NCBI GenBank assembly: GCA_004335635.1
Contig: QAXH01005943.1
Location: 11,224 to 32,459 of the forward strand
Direction of reading: 5' to 3'
Length of the DNA: 21,236 nt
Origin: Chloromonas sp. AAM2
Taxonomy: Eukaryota; Chlorophyta; Chlorophyceae; Chlamydomonadales; Chlamydomonadaceae
Shown here: positions 1 through 11,441 of the stretch, one piece after another
Numbering within the stretch: the stretch's first letter is position 1
How the letters are laid out: each line of letters starts with the position of its first letter
Position numbers and translations under genes: made by a program
The notes under the pieces: generated by a model
The model's input: only the letters and a program-made list of their open reading frames with translations
Told to the model about the DNA's origin: nothing
Database searches by the model: none

Positions 1-507
1 CCAGAGAGATGTATATAACTAGTTAAGGCTAGAAGGGTAAACCTTCGCAGACCTTCCCCAAACTGGTTAGGAGCAGCAGTGACTCATTCTCATTTCACAT
101 CTGCGTACAAGGATCTAGATTGGTCACCGCAAAGTACTCTCGCAAGTGCCCCAGCAGACAGTGCAGTGGCGCACACGCATCCACAGACAAGGCAAAGCTG
201 ACCCAGCGGCAGTGCCTGTGTGTGAGCTCACCTGCCGTGTGCATTGTCCTGTTGAGGGGGCAGCAGATCCTCAGCCACCTCCCTGTGTTTGGCAAGCCGA
301 TAGAACGATTGCCCACCCTGCCTTGCCTTGCCTTTGATGGCATATGCATGGCAAGACGCCTGGGGTTGACAGCTCCGAGCTGATTATGATAGTATCACCA
401 TGTGCTGATCCATAGTCTGATAGATCTGATTGGATTCGTTGCCATGCTCAAGGTGAGGGCATGCAGGTGGAGCGTATATGCTTTGTTCACCTGTGGCCTG
501 GCTGCTT

Positions 508-561
508 CTAGTGTAGACAAAGATTTGCTTATTCCTAGAGTAGACATAGATCTGCTTAGAA
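508..561. repeat. Two-copy tandem repeat, 27-bp unit
   Basis: Two adjacent imperfect copies begin CTAGTGTAGACAAAGATTTG and CTAGAGTAGACATAGATCTG, and both continue CTTA. They lie in non-coding DNA. This is a simple local duplication. Confidence 0.7.
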
Positions 562-811
562 CTGAGAGTTTCTGGCTGTGAAGTCGTTATTTGGTCGTAA
601 CTAATCCTTGTCAACCTGCACACCTGGCTTTTTTTTCCTTCTGCCGCGTGGCCGTTTACTTTGCACTGTTGAACCTCCATGCTTTTCCTTTCAAGTTCTC
701 CTGTTCAGGGGCCGCATGAGAGGTAACAAAAGCCCACAAGCACTGGAATCAAATGTTGCTACTTTGAAATACAATTGTACATGGGCTGACGCCTGGACAG
801 ACATATAATCT

Positions 812-873
812 GTGGGGTTGATACCACTCGCAACACTACTCTCCAGAGGGATAGGTCGCCATGCATGCCAAAA
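812..873 (+). repeat. Dispersed ~70-bp repeat, copy A (divergent)
   Basis: It shares the core ATACCACTCG, then CTCTCCAGA, then GCCATGC.TGCCA with copies B and C at lower identity. It abuts the duplicated exostosin exon fragment; copy A and that fragment lie within about 175 bp. Confidence 0.55.
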
Positions 874-912
874 TGGAGGCTTGGAGATGCCCCTTGCTAA
901 CAACGTGTGCAT

Positions 913-985
913 GCTTCTGATCCGCAACTCCTTGAGCGTGAGCTTGTATGCTGTACCACCCAGTGCCTCGTCCCAGAGGAAAGCA
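913..985 (-). pseudogene. Decayed duplicate of the last exostosin exon
   Basis: Read on the minus strand this begins after an acceptor-like TTGCAG and encodes AFLWDEALGGTAYKLTLKEL. The genuine last exon of the glycosyltransferase (5738-5666) encodes AFLWDETMGGAAYKRTLDAL. Hand alignment gives 12 differences in 73 nt, only two of them synonymous. The similarity continues about 13 nt into the intron side (GATTGC, A or T, TTGCAG), so genomic DNA was copied rather than mRNA. The stop codon is not shared, and no other exostosin exon is recognisable nearby. It lies about 530 nt downstream of the stop of the gene at 1518-4490, on the same strand. Confidence 0.65.
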
Positions 986-1517
986 CTGCAATGCAATCTG
1001 TTTACTTGATTCACGCCTGGTGGTCACAGCTGATGGACTGATTGCCGATGACCAAGCTTTCAGGCTCAACACATGGTAGTGACAATGACCAAGGTCCAAG
1101 GACCGTTGAATTGCACCTTTGTCACACAGTTGCCTGCCCTCGGCAGACCTCAACTCCGGTACCATTCAACGCCCCAACCCAATGCCCTACACTCCAACCT
1201 GATGCTGGAAATCCAACGGTGATAATTGGCTTCAATCAAAATCAAGCATGAGACATTCACTCAAATACAGCTGCCTTGAATGCAGCCCAGTCGCCGGCCA
1301 GGCTGATGTCAGTGTGTCTTGCCCCAACAACGGCCCGGCTCACGTATGAGTGTGAGGGAAAAAGCCTTAGACACCCCACAAAAGAGTATAAATAATAACT
1401 TGGCCGCACCGCACCAAGAGCATGCCAGTGGTCACTTGAATGGTAACATGCAAGCGCCCAGGTTGTCACAACAAGGGCTACCCTGCCAGCTCGTCACTTG
1501 GCGATGTGTTTGCATGT

Positions 1518-4490
1518 TCAGGAAGCTGCAGTGATGAAGTTGGCCACGTCCGACAGCCCCGCTGCCCGGTAGGCCTCCGCCAGGTCAGGCCGCACCACAT
1601 CATAGTCCGCAAGCGACCCCGCAGCCACCAAGTCCAAGATCGTGTCAGCGCGGTCAAGAGCTATCTGCAGCGGGCGAAGAATGAACGGGAACAAGTCAGA
1701 CACTTGTGACTGGAAAGCAAGAAGCATGTGGGGAGCATGTATGGCACTGATGGCCATGAGGGGCTGTGGAATTGAAACAAAGAAAGTTGGTCAGGGCAAA
1801 AGATGGTCAGGACACAAGTGGTGAGTGACCATTCCAGCTAGCACGCAGATTCCGCCGGCCGTGGGCGCCCATCGCGCAACGTCACAGTGGCCTGCGCCGT
1901 GACCTGGCTGAAAGGCAGCGGTCAAGCTAGCCCATTCACCTGCTGCGGGCTCTTCTGTTCCTTCTGCCCCGCCAGCCCCCTGGCCGCCGCCCCTCCCTGT
2001 GCCTGAGTGGCCACCACGGCCTCCTCGCCCAACATCTGCTTCACCTGCAGCGCCAGCCGCACCCAGTCAGATGGTCAGTCCACCTCATGATCACCGGAGA
2101 TGTAGACATGCAATGGAGATGCACACTGGGAGTAATCATGGTCCAGCTGTGCACACTGGACATGACGGGCTGGACGCTGCGAATTGCAAATGCACATGCA
2201 AGCGCGCAGGGCCAGACGTAGTGATCCCGTTCGCCCCACCTGTTCCGGGTCCTTCCCCTCCATGTGCGCCACCCGCTGCACCTCCACCACAGGCCTGTCC
2301 AGGGTCCACCAGGGGAGGCGCAGCGCAACCCTGTGTGCACGCAAAATACAATTACATGGAACGGATAGGTGGCCAGGCAGGCTGGAAGGCACGGTACCGT
2401 CGCGGAGCACAAGTGCTTCCCTGCCAGCTATAGGTGCGCGTCGCCAACTACATGTGCAGGTCAGATTCTGATGCTGATGAATACTGTGCGACAGGCGCTT
2501 ATCAAGTAATACGATGTGAAGGCGGGCCTGGCACGTAGGTGATATGGTCAGGAAATGCCCTGGGCCTGCATCTGTCAGGGTACCTCAGCTGCTGCCTGTC
2601 ATACCTGGCCATGTCCCTTGCCTCCTCATGTCGGTTGAGATGTGTGAAGAGTTCAGACGCAAACTCGTAGGGCCGCGCCCACCCCGGGAAGAAGTTGTTG
2701 CGCATGTACCACTCACTGGCTACAAGGGCCGAGGTCTGCACCACCAGGATAACAGATGGCTTGATAGAGAGGGGTTGGTATAGGCAAGTGCTGAGTGCAG
2801 CAAACTTTCGTGTGCTGACTGTTCACAGGTCGGAAAGGCATGACCCACTGTCAGGACAAACTGATAGCACCTGTGCGTATCATGTCTTGCCCTTCGCCTT
2901 TCTCCCTTACTATCTGCAAGCCTACTTGCTGGTCATTGTCGCTTCTACGTACCAATATTGACATCCTACTTCAGTCGGTTGGTCTAGGATTTCCCCTGAA
3001 CACCACCAAACCTGCAGCCAGGTGACCTGACTGGCCCGCATGCACCCGATCGCATGCACACACCATCCATGCAGCCCAGCCCATGGCCCTACAAGCCCAG
3101 CCCCACCGGCCGCACCTTGTCTCCACGCGCCAGGTGATTGTTGGACAGCTGTTCGCACAGATCCGGGAATTTGCCTGCAGAGCGCACTATGTACAGTGAT
3201 GCCCGCGGCCCCGTGTGCCCCGATGAGGCCGCTGCCCCTTCCCGGTACACCAGTGCACCCTCCGGCCCCGCCGCTGCAGCCAGCGGCCGCTGCTGCTGCT
3301 GGGTGCCGCTGATGTCCTCTTCCGCTAATAGCCTGTGCAGAACAGGTTCAACAGTACCAGGGAAAACTGATGCCGGTGTGTTCAAAGGCCCATCAACAGG
3401 GTGCTGAAGCCCGGTAGCATGACATCCAAATGACACAGCTTGACAAAGGTTTGCTGCAGCAACCAGGAAAGTTCAAGAACCCCCAGTCATGCCTGCTGAA
3501 CCCCTTGTTCGTACTGGTTAACAGATCACACAAGCCCACTCCTCAACACTTGTGCCCGCTAGTGCCTCCTCGGCCTGGTGCTGCTGCCGCCCCTGCTGCC
3601 TGCCCTCTCTCACCTGTGGAGGTACTCATCCACACTGCGAGCCACCAGGCGCACGCTGCGGCCGCCACGCTGCATGCTGACCACAGGCATGGTCATGTTC
3701 TGCACGTAATCAACAGACGCATGTGCTCTGAATGCTGTCTTACTGCCAGCAAGTGACAGGTCTGCTTCCTGTCCATGTTGAAAAAGGTTTTGATGTGTCC
3801 ACACAGCGCAGGTGTGATTCATTGATGTCGATTCAATTTACTGTTCCAGTGGCATGACCTGCACCAAATAGCTGCTACTGCATTCGTGCGTTCGAGGAGG
3901 CTGGAAGCTGCACTCTGACCTCATGCTTGGATGGCTGCGGCCATCGCAGTAGGCATGTGACTGTGTCTGGAGCTGCTGGGTTAGGTGCGCACACGGGCAC
4001 AAGCAAGGGGTGCAACCCCTCTCTGTCCCCTGGTCCGACTGCCTTGCCACCTTGGGCTTCTAAAACCTGCAATGGCAGCAACACCTGGTCTAGTTGAGGA
4101 ATCTCTCGGTCACCATTGCGGTAACGTGGCCGGAGCCTGCACTGACTGAATGGTGGGCAGCTGTGTGGTGAGAATGCCTCTGCCACTTACTACCTGACAG
4201 CCTGGAACTGCAACTGCCACACTCACTCTGACTAGGCTAGAAAGGCGCTTTGGTGTTTGCAGTACTGCGATCTCCTCCAAGAAGACAGAGACCTCTGCAC
4301 ATAGGAATGCAGTCAGGGAAGCGTCATCGTCATGCACAGCCCTGCAGTGACAACCATAAAGCACGCTGTTCAACATACCTGTTATGGATGCTGCTTGCGT
4401 CTGCACCCTGCGTAGCAACGCCGCCTGTCTCCCGGCTCCAAGTAAGCTTTTACATGGGCGTGACGCCACTCCTCCCGCCACTGCTCTCAT
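1518..4490 (-). CDS. Conserved plant/algal protein of unknown function, probably plastid-targeted
   Basis: Nine exons join in phase on the minus strand: 4490-4379, 4294-4227, 4066-3920, 3699-3614, 3332-3116, 2735-2605, 2330-2240, 2044-1940 and 1664-1518 (TGA), giving 367 residues. The start is the ATG at 4490. It opens an Arg/Ala-rich, acid-free segment (MRAVAGGVASRPCKSLLGAG...) typical of organelle targeting. The mature part carries FLEEIAVLQTPKRL, TCLLRWP, FPDLCEQLSNNHLARGDK, FFPGWARPYEF, EEARDMARVALRLPWWTL and a C-terminal DLAEAYRAAGLSDVANFI. From memory these match, in the same order, a family found in land-plant chloroplast-predicted proteins, for which I know no function. The helical segment around LNRHEEARDMARVAL could be TPR-like. 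Most donors are GTGAG/GTGCG/GTATG type; the exon 3 donor (GAG then GTCAGA) is weak. The Gln/Ala-rich stretch in exon 5 looks like a lineage insertion. I am confident of the gene and the family, not of any role. Confidence 0.85.
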
Positions 4491-5638
4491 AATGCTGAGT
4501 ATGTTTGCTCTTTGAAACCTCTCAACGTTCCTGTGCAGGGCAATCGCGTGACCGGGCTCGAGTTCAAATCATCAGTTTTTACCGGACGTTGGAGATCTGA
4601 CCCAGTTTCGCTGATCTGGACGCGCGATTCTCAGCCCATCCAAATCTGTGGTTCAATGGCCCATTACTTGCATCCACAGCAGTGTGGGCTTCCATGACGA
4701 GGCTGGCTAGGAGTCCATGTTCGGCGAGGACTCGTCAGACGCGCATGTGTTATGGGGACAGCCATGTTTTCAGCAAGGCATAGGCTCTTTGAGCACAGCA
4801 TGATGTACTTGCATAGCCCCATGACCTGAATGGAGGACACTGCTGTTGCACACGCATTCCTCACCCGACCTTGGCTTTCACAAACAGGGCCTCTCCACCA
4901 GACTAGGACACACACAGGGCTGCAATGAGATGTGCAGAGCACACCTCCTTCCTGCGCAGGGCTGAATGACATGCAGCTCCGGCAAGTTGCAGAACTCAAG
5001 CATGCCACAGAGATCGCTCAGCTGCAGCCGTAGTGAAGTGCAGCTTGCCAAAGTCTTCTCCTCTCAGTTTACAATTGGCCGCATGGGACTAAGGTGCTTC
5101 TGGCACAAGCGCACAAGGTGTCCTCCAGTAGGTCTGCGAATGCGGGCTGCCATCCCTGCGCTGGTTCTAAACTACCTTGTGCGCGGCCAGCCTCGCAACA
5201 GCAGCTAGTGAATGCCATGCACTCCGAAGTCACACGCCATCGAGAGACTCACCATGGAGCCAATATTTATCATTACGAGCTTCAGATCCTCTAACACCAG
5301 AAAAGCATAAGTCTTGGGAAAAGAAACAAATAAGAATACAATTCGTTTATGACGTTGTAAGGTAGAGCAGGAATTGGTCTAAAGTTCGGCTCACACGGTT
5401 CACTCTCATATGCCATGCTCCGAGCGTGGTTCAGAGTGCTGTTGCTAGTGTGTTTTGCAAGATGGCAAGGCAAGCATTTGACAGCTGCAGAATGTAATTT
5501 CTATTCATAGGCTTGGGCCATTCCGGTTGCAGACAACAGCTGGATCACTGTTCCAGCTGTAGTGCTTCACAATCGTCTCACTTGAAAGGGGTCACGCACC
5601 CGCAGTCTCCAGCATGGCTACCTGAACCTCGCTGGTCA
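4491..5638. other. Intergenic: exostosin 3' UTR and promoter of the 1518-4490 gene
   Basis: No coding exon is recognisable on either strand. The left end should contain the promoter of the minus-strand gene starting at 4490. The right part should contain the 3' UTR of the glycosyltransferase. The only marked signal is the TGTAA at 5069-5073 (minus strand). Confidence 0.5.
5069..5073 (-). terminator. Candidate TGTAA polyadenylation signal (exostosin gene)
   Basis: On the minus strand this reads TGTAA, the polyadenylation signal of many chlorophytes. It is about 570 nt past the TGA at 5639 and is the first one I find there. A pentamer occurs often by chance. Confidence 0.3.
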
Positions 5639-8600
5639 TCAGCTCTTTTGCTGCTGAAGTCTCTCGCTTCTGCTCCGCAAAGCATCAAGCGTGCGCTTGT
5701 ATGCTGCGCCACCCATAGTCTCGTCCCAGAGGAAAGCACTGCAAAGCAATCAAGGCTGCAACTTCGTTTTCCAGCTCCTTAACAACTCGTGGTAGTGCTG
5801 CTGAGGATCCATGATGCACCAAGGCACCTGGTCAGTGACCCACACGAACCATGCCGATCCAGGTGACAGTGATGAGTGCTGCTGAAATTTAACATGTTGC
5901 CACGCACCTGCGGTGTTGGGCTGCCTCCACCTGCATGCACATGTCAAGAACGCCCTCTTGAGTGCATGTGTAAAGAAAAGGTTAAAACCGTTGACTCGTG
6001 CGCCTGCGTGCTATGGCCATAATTGTACGGCTTGGCTTCCTGCCTGGCTTGCTCTGGGTTGCCTGCTTGGTCTGAATTGCCTGTCATGGGGCTCAAGCCT
6101 GGGTGCTTTGAGGCATGACTCCATGCCAGGTGCTAATCAATTCAGATACTTTTAAAGGAGCTTGTGTGGAAAGCGTCTTGTGGGTGGCAACTATCACTGC
6201 CAGGGAATGAAAGTGCGGGGTGACCACCACCAGGTTGAGAGTCCGCCTTGCATGTGTGAGACAAGTTATGGATTCATCCTTGCCTTGTGACGCGGCACAC
6301 ATATGCATGGAGAGTCTTGCCACCGAGGGTCTGGCGTAAGCGAGCAATGACAGTTCGTGCGGCAGCTGCTGCACTGCTTACCAGCAAAGCCGCCAGCTCG
6401 TCCCGCCGGTCCAGCACCAGCTGCTGCAACCGTCTGAACATGCCCCCGTCCAGCACCTGCTGCCTGGTGAAGCGCAGGCTGAAGCGCTGGTAGGGCAGCA
6501 CTTCCTCCCACGGCTGGGCCACACCATCCTGCAAGGAGGAAGGTGCAGCCAAGCGTAAGGCTGAACGCGTGCAGCAGCACTGGACAATGTGCTGACTTTT
6601 GTGCTTGTGGTTTGCAGTGCAGTGCACTGCCGCCACCACCGCCATCACAACCACCGCCACCACGACCACTACCGCCCTCAAGGCCGCACCTGAAACAGAA
6701 CCGGGATGCAGCCATGCACCATGGCCGTGGATAGGCGCACGCCCCAGCCCCAGCCCGCGGGCGCAGCACAGAACACAGCGGAGGAAACGGCCGCCTGGTA
6801 CAGCCGCTGACCCTGCAGACCCGAACCCATGTGCGCCGCCAGCAGCACCCCTTCACAGGCCCGGCCCGCCAGCTGCTGCTGCTGCTGCTGCTGGGAGAAA
6901 TGCACCTTAGGGCCTGAAAGATGCCGTAGCTGAGGCTGGTCAGCCAAGGGTTGACTATGACTGGCTGACTGGCTGAAGGAGCGCCTGTTGATGGTTGATT
7001 TATGCACGGAAGCTGCACGCCCCATCCCCTGGTCAGTGTCTGAATGGCTAGCATTCAATTGAATTGCAACACCAGCGTGGACACTGTTGCCAAGAGGTGC
7101 TCTGATGAGAAGGTTGACACCTGTGGCATTGCCGCCTGCTTTTGCCACGCCCTTTGGACTGAGCTGTCCCTGAGGCGGGCCGGAGGCGCAGGCATGTGCG
7201 CTGAAGTTGGCTGCCCACTCGCCCAGTGCTTGGCGCATGCCTAGGCTGTATGACATGTCTGCCGTGCCCGGCCACCAAAACGTGCCTACAACGACAACAC
7301 GTCACAGGAAGGAGAGCGCAAAATGTGAGAGCCTGAGGTGCGTGCTGGACAAGCAATCATTACTGGTGAGCAGGCAGAACAAGAACTGATCAGTAGCCTT
7401 TACCCTTAATCTGGCAGCAAGCTTACCAGAAAAGAACAGGAGCAGTGTCTTAGCATCCAACAGTCTGTGAGCCTCCTGCAGGGCAGCGGCCTGCCCTTGC
7501 TGTATCAGTGCCGCGGTGATGCGCTCATGCCAGGGTGTGCCCGCTGAGCCTCCGCTTGCGTCTCCCTCTGAGCCCACGGGCAGGTGCTGGGAGTCATGGG
7601 GTGCAGCCACGATGTCCCGCCCAGGGTGGAAGCCAAGCCACAGCCGGAACTTGGACGCCTGACACAGGCAACGACTTGCGCGCAGACATGTGCACACGAA
7701 CAAGGACAAGTGGTGCACCAGCTGCCAAGGTACGGCCATGGTCTGATAACCACACCTGTGTGTGTATGCACGCCATGCAATGGAGTGATCCCACACCCGC
7801 AGGCTGCACTGGTGAACACGAGCACGTAAACTTGATCATGTATGAGGACAGCGCCCATGTTCAGTTAGTTGTAGTCCCAGCTATGACATGATCCGTACCT
7901 TGCCGTGTGTGACGTTGGCTTGCCATCCAAAGTGCGCAATCTTGATAGGTGCAGCCAGATCTGTGGTCAGATCTCCCCACCGCATGGATCCCAGATCATC
8001 TGTGGTCCAGATCACATGATCTCTGCCCCGAGACCGGTTCCACCAACCATGTGCTGTCTTGACCCACGTGATGACGCGTGTCAGGTGGGCGCCATGTGCT
8101 GCATGCCAGGCGGTGATGCCCCCGAGCTGGGCAGCCAAGGCGGGGATGATGAATAGGTCGGCGTCCTGGGGGTTATCTGTCAAGGTCTGTGCAGCAGCAA
8201 GGACATGCTAAAGTGAGTCTTTCATGCATGCGATGATCTTCAATTGGTATCGTTGCGCCACAACAACAGATACGTGGAAACCAGCACATCGTCGTCGGCC
8301 GCTGATTCTGCATGACCGCTTTGTCACTGATTAGCTATAGCTTAACCAAGCTCACTACTCTTCATTCAGATTATGTGTCCAGGGTGCATAGCCATGCATG
8401 GGATGCACATAGCCATACATGAGATCCTTCACAGTTTTTGGGGCGTGCCTGTTCTTACTGCCCCTTCCGCCCCACTGCCCCCCTGGCCCCTCCCCCTCAT
8501 CAGCCCTGCACCTGGCCATCCCTCACAAGTCGCTCCAGGAAGAGGCCCTCCGCTGCGTAGTTGGTGGCCAGGAACCAGGCGGGCTGCCAGGCTATGTGGG

Positions 8601-10579
8601 CGGGCAGTGGGTACACGTACAGCCGAACGCCGAGCCGGGGCGAGCGGGAGGGCACGGCTACATGGCATGGCATGGCGCGTGAGGTGCGCATCAGCACTCG
8701 CATGCTGCTGATTGGTAATTGGAAGAGCAGCCTTACGACTACAGTGATCACTGACGTCTGTGGCGGAGCTGTGGAGCAGGCCTTCTTGCTTTCCCAAAGA
8801 GTGCGAAAGCCATTCATGCACGTTCATGCCTTCATACCAGGCAGTTACACCCAGTCGAACTCTGAGAGGTGCCCTGGGCAAGACCAACGAATACAATAGT
8901 GGGAACCATTGTCTGGCTTGCTAAGCTCAAAACTGAGTGTTTATGCTGTGCTGACCCGCACCTGGTTGCTCCTGTGCCACCGGATAGGCACAGGCCGGGC
9001 CCCAGCGGCCCTGTGCACAGTGGCAGAAGCCGAAGATGCACCTGCCCCTGTCCGAGCAGTTGTTGAGGCAGGCCGCATGCACGCCCACTGCCGTGTGCTG
9101 CAATGCACAGTCCGGGCCGAGGTAGCCGGGCAGGCACCGACACCTGGTCTCCTGCGGCCCCGCCCGCCTCTGCCTGCACACGCCCCGCGCAGAACAGTGC
9201 GCGGAGCAGGCCGACGGGTGTACGGCCCGCCACTGGCCCCGCCCACCCAGCAGCAGCACAACGTCTGCATCCACGGGCAAAGCCCCCTGGGTGAAGGTCA
9301 GAAGCAGGGTACTTGTTGACACACTGAGGGCTGCAACATCAAGTTGCTAGCTAAGACACTTTCACGACGGTTTCATGACGCTGTGCAAGTGGCATCACAC
9401 TCAGTTTACAGTGGTTCAATGGTCACGCAAGCGTCAGCCAGTGGCCCTGTCTGGTCAAGACCTACAACGCTCAAACTTTGCAATGCTCGAATAGTTTTGT
9501 GTGAGCATTGAAGACGGTCGGTCCTGCTTCCTAACCCAGACACCCTTGTGCACCACCACCTTGTGCTTTTGCATTGGACCAGTAGAAGGGTGTTGCCGCA
9601 ATGGACTGCCCTGCCCTGCTCTGGTCCGCCCTTGTCAGCAGCCCACAGCCACCCACCTGTGAGGCGTTACTCCAGAACTGCACAACGCCTGCCTGCAGTT
9701 CCTCTGCACTGGGCAGGATGGAGCTCTGGTCATGGTCTGCCACGCCAATGCGAGTAAAGCAAGGCGTGCCAGGCGGAGGGGCCTGGGGACACCTGCCAGG
9801 GCAGCAAGACATCGGCAAGTGCTGTTATTGGCATCTAATGCAACCCAAGCTGTACGCATGGTAGCAGGATCACAGTGCACCTGTGAAGGTTCCAATTCTC
9901 ATACCTCAGCAGCCTCTCAAGGATGACCTGTCTGCTCTTGTTATTGGCTGCATCAGGCATTAAAAGCCCCAGAGCGCTTGGGTCGGGCCTGGTAGAGCCG
10001 CACAGGAGGTCGTGGCATTGCCTGAGGCATGCGCATGACCTGGGAGACTGGCTGGCGTGGATGCATGGATAGATGGGCTCTGTCTCAGGCCGTAGCGTGT
10101 CCAGCCTGCAGGCCGGTACAGCCAATACCTCACAGGCCTTGCCTGCATGCATAAGAGCAAGCCAACTACAGTGCCGCGCACTCCACAGGTATGTGCTGGC
10201 ACATATAATGCAACGTTGTCATGCAAACAATGACAAGCTATTGACAGCTATTGTATTGACATTGACAAGTACTCACCTATGAGTCCAAAGGGGCATTCAC
10301 ACTCTCCGGTATGGATGTTGCAGTTGCCTCTGAGGGCACAGCCGGCAGCGCATGCGATCGAAGCTTTCGCTTTGCAGGCGTGCAGAAGAGCGGTCACCAC
10401 CAACAGCACACCAAGCACGCCCGAAATTTTTGCCAGTCTGTGGCAGAGTATCACTTGCTGGTCGTCATTCACACCATACGAGATACGCAAGGAAGTGATA
10501 GCTTGGTCAATTGGAAACCAGCGGTTATTTGGCAGTTACAGTAGTTTGTAACCTCCAGGTGGCACGCTCGCTTTGCCAT
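5639..10579 (-). CDS. EGF-like/exostosin (GT47) family glycosyltransferase
   Basis: Exons on the minus strand: 10457-10277, 10142-9881, 9792-9657, 9286-8962, 8657-8512, 8186-7899, 7658-7427, 7285-7121, 6913-6690, 6528-6382, 5930-5908 and 5738-5639 (TGA), all phase-consistent. A 9-codon first exon at 10579-10553 is a guess, because no in-frame ATG lies in the next exon. A membrane anchor (ISGVLGVLLVVTALL) near the N terminus suggests a type II Golgi protein. Cys-rich EGF-like modules follow (ending GECECPFGLIG; then CRCLPGYLGPDC and CIFGFCHCAQGRWGPAC), with SCACLRQC between. The exostosin domain shows VRLYVYPLP, NPQDADLFIIP, WWNRSRGRDHVIWTTDDLG, FHPGRDIVAAP, SYSLGMRQAL and GWGVRLSTAMVHGCIPVLFQ, the last being the usual nucleotide-sugar-binding end of GT47. 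Total length is about 750 residues. Such proteins are numerous in green algae and their sugar substrates are mostly unknown. The 23-nt exon and the last exon are less certain than the core. Confidence 0.88.
6626..6680 (-). repeat. Intronic GG-rich low-complexity tract
   Basis: On the minus strand the intron that starts right after the VHGCIPVLFQ exon is a run of GGT/GGC triplets with little else (plus strand: CCACCACCGCC-like). It starts about 10 nt inside the donor. The many GG pairs could allow two-tier G-quadruplexes in the transcript; this is inference. Confidence 0.6.
6871..6893 (-). repeat. (CAG)7 coding microsatellite, polyglutamine
   Basis: Seven consecutive CAG codons on the minus strand encode a Gln run within the exostosin domain, between PKVHFS and LAGRACEGV. 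It is likely length-polymorphic and lies in a loop-like insertion before the conserved C-terminal GT47 block. Confidence 0.85.
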
Positions 10580-11409
10580 CAATGGTGGCAGTGAGCATCT
10601 AGAGCGTGGCACAGGCCATGCGTTGAGCATTTCGAGCTTGGGACGAGGAATTTGGACGCCTGAGCTCTTGGACTCCATTTGGACACCAGGTTGGACGCAC
10701 GTTACCATGACTTGCACTAGCAACAGATTGCACCAGCATTTGAATACAGATTGCATAGAAACTTCGCTGGCGTTGAAGGCACGTGTTTAATCATCATTTC
10801 ACAGTGTTCAAAACCCCTGTACGATTCAGTATGGCTATCAGACTGAGCCGCTGTTGCAATGTTGAATCAAAGGGCAAGCAAGTGGGCAGCAGGTGCGATC
10901 TAATCAAACTTGTTTTTGTCATGTCGCACTGGTGCTTGTTACACAAAGTGGCGGTGCCAATCAATTATGTTGTCTCAAAAGTGCTGTGTTCAGTAGACCT
11001 CAAAAGAGTTGACCACCTAAGGACTAGCGACTCATACCAAGAGTGGTGTTGGATGCCGCAGATGGTGCCATTCGTGTTATGCAGCTGCGTGTTGTTGTGT
11101 GTATGGGGACCTTCAATATCATGTGATTTTTGAGCAGCGTGTGTCATAACCATGTGTCAAGTGTGTCACTGCACTCTGTCCACCACTTCTGTCCCAGTAT
11201 ACAACTCATTGAACACACCAAATCCGTCCCAGTACTGACAGTGCACCAAACCGTCTACCAACACACGCACATACACCATGTCTCAGTGCCAGACAACGCT
11301 GGGCCAGGTCGACCACTCCAACCAGGGCGCAAAATCTCAGTCTCGCATGACACGAAATCAACGCCACATGTACACACCTGCACCACGTCACTGCCTGTCT
11401 CACACGAAA

Positions 11410-11440
11410 TGTCACAGAACTGGAAAACTTCTTTTTTTAC
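11410..11440 (+). repeat. Short relative of the 15209/15304 repeat
   Basis: TGTCACAGAACTGGAAAACT followed by TCTTTTTTT differs at only two positions from TGTCCCAGAACTGGCAAACT plus its T-run in the second copy at 15304-15363. Flanking sequence is not clearly similar. Confidence 0.55.
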
Positions 11441-11441
11441 A
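11437..11441 (-). terminator. Candidate TGTAA polyadenylation signal (proteasome beta-1)
   Basis: TGTAA on the minus strand 270 nt after the TAA at 11711, a plausible 3' UTR length. It sits at the edge of the repeat-like segment 11410-11440, so the signal may have come with the repeat. Confidence 0.4.

Larger units (their letters stand above)
1..1517. other. Non-coding flank downstream of the 1518-4490 gene
   Basis: Apart from the tandem repeat at 508-561, one copy of the 70-bp dispersed repeat and the duplicated exon fragment, no coding signal is visible. The short open frames on both strands have no recognisable motifs and no phase-consistent splice partners. The 3' UTR of the neighbouring minus-strand gene must lie in the right part, but I saw no TGTAA-type polyadenylation signal on that strand before position 1000. 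Confidence 0.5.

Noticed and set aside
4540..4585. tRNA-like B-box (GAGTTCAAATC)
   Set aside because: No pairing acceptor stem, anticodon arm or A box could be placed around it.
6274..6681. Minus-strand frame continuing the exostosin exon to a stop near 6274
   Set aside because: A clear donor (CTG then GTAAGC at 6381) ends the exon after DELAALL. The downstream microexon and AFLWDE exon continue in phase, so the stop at 6274 lies in an intron.
10783..11133. 116-codon plus-strand ORF upstream of the glycosyltransferase
   Set aside because: No motifs, low GC compared with real exons here, and no splice partners.
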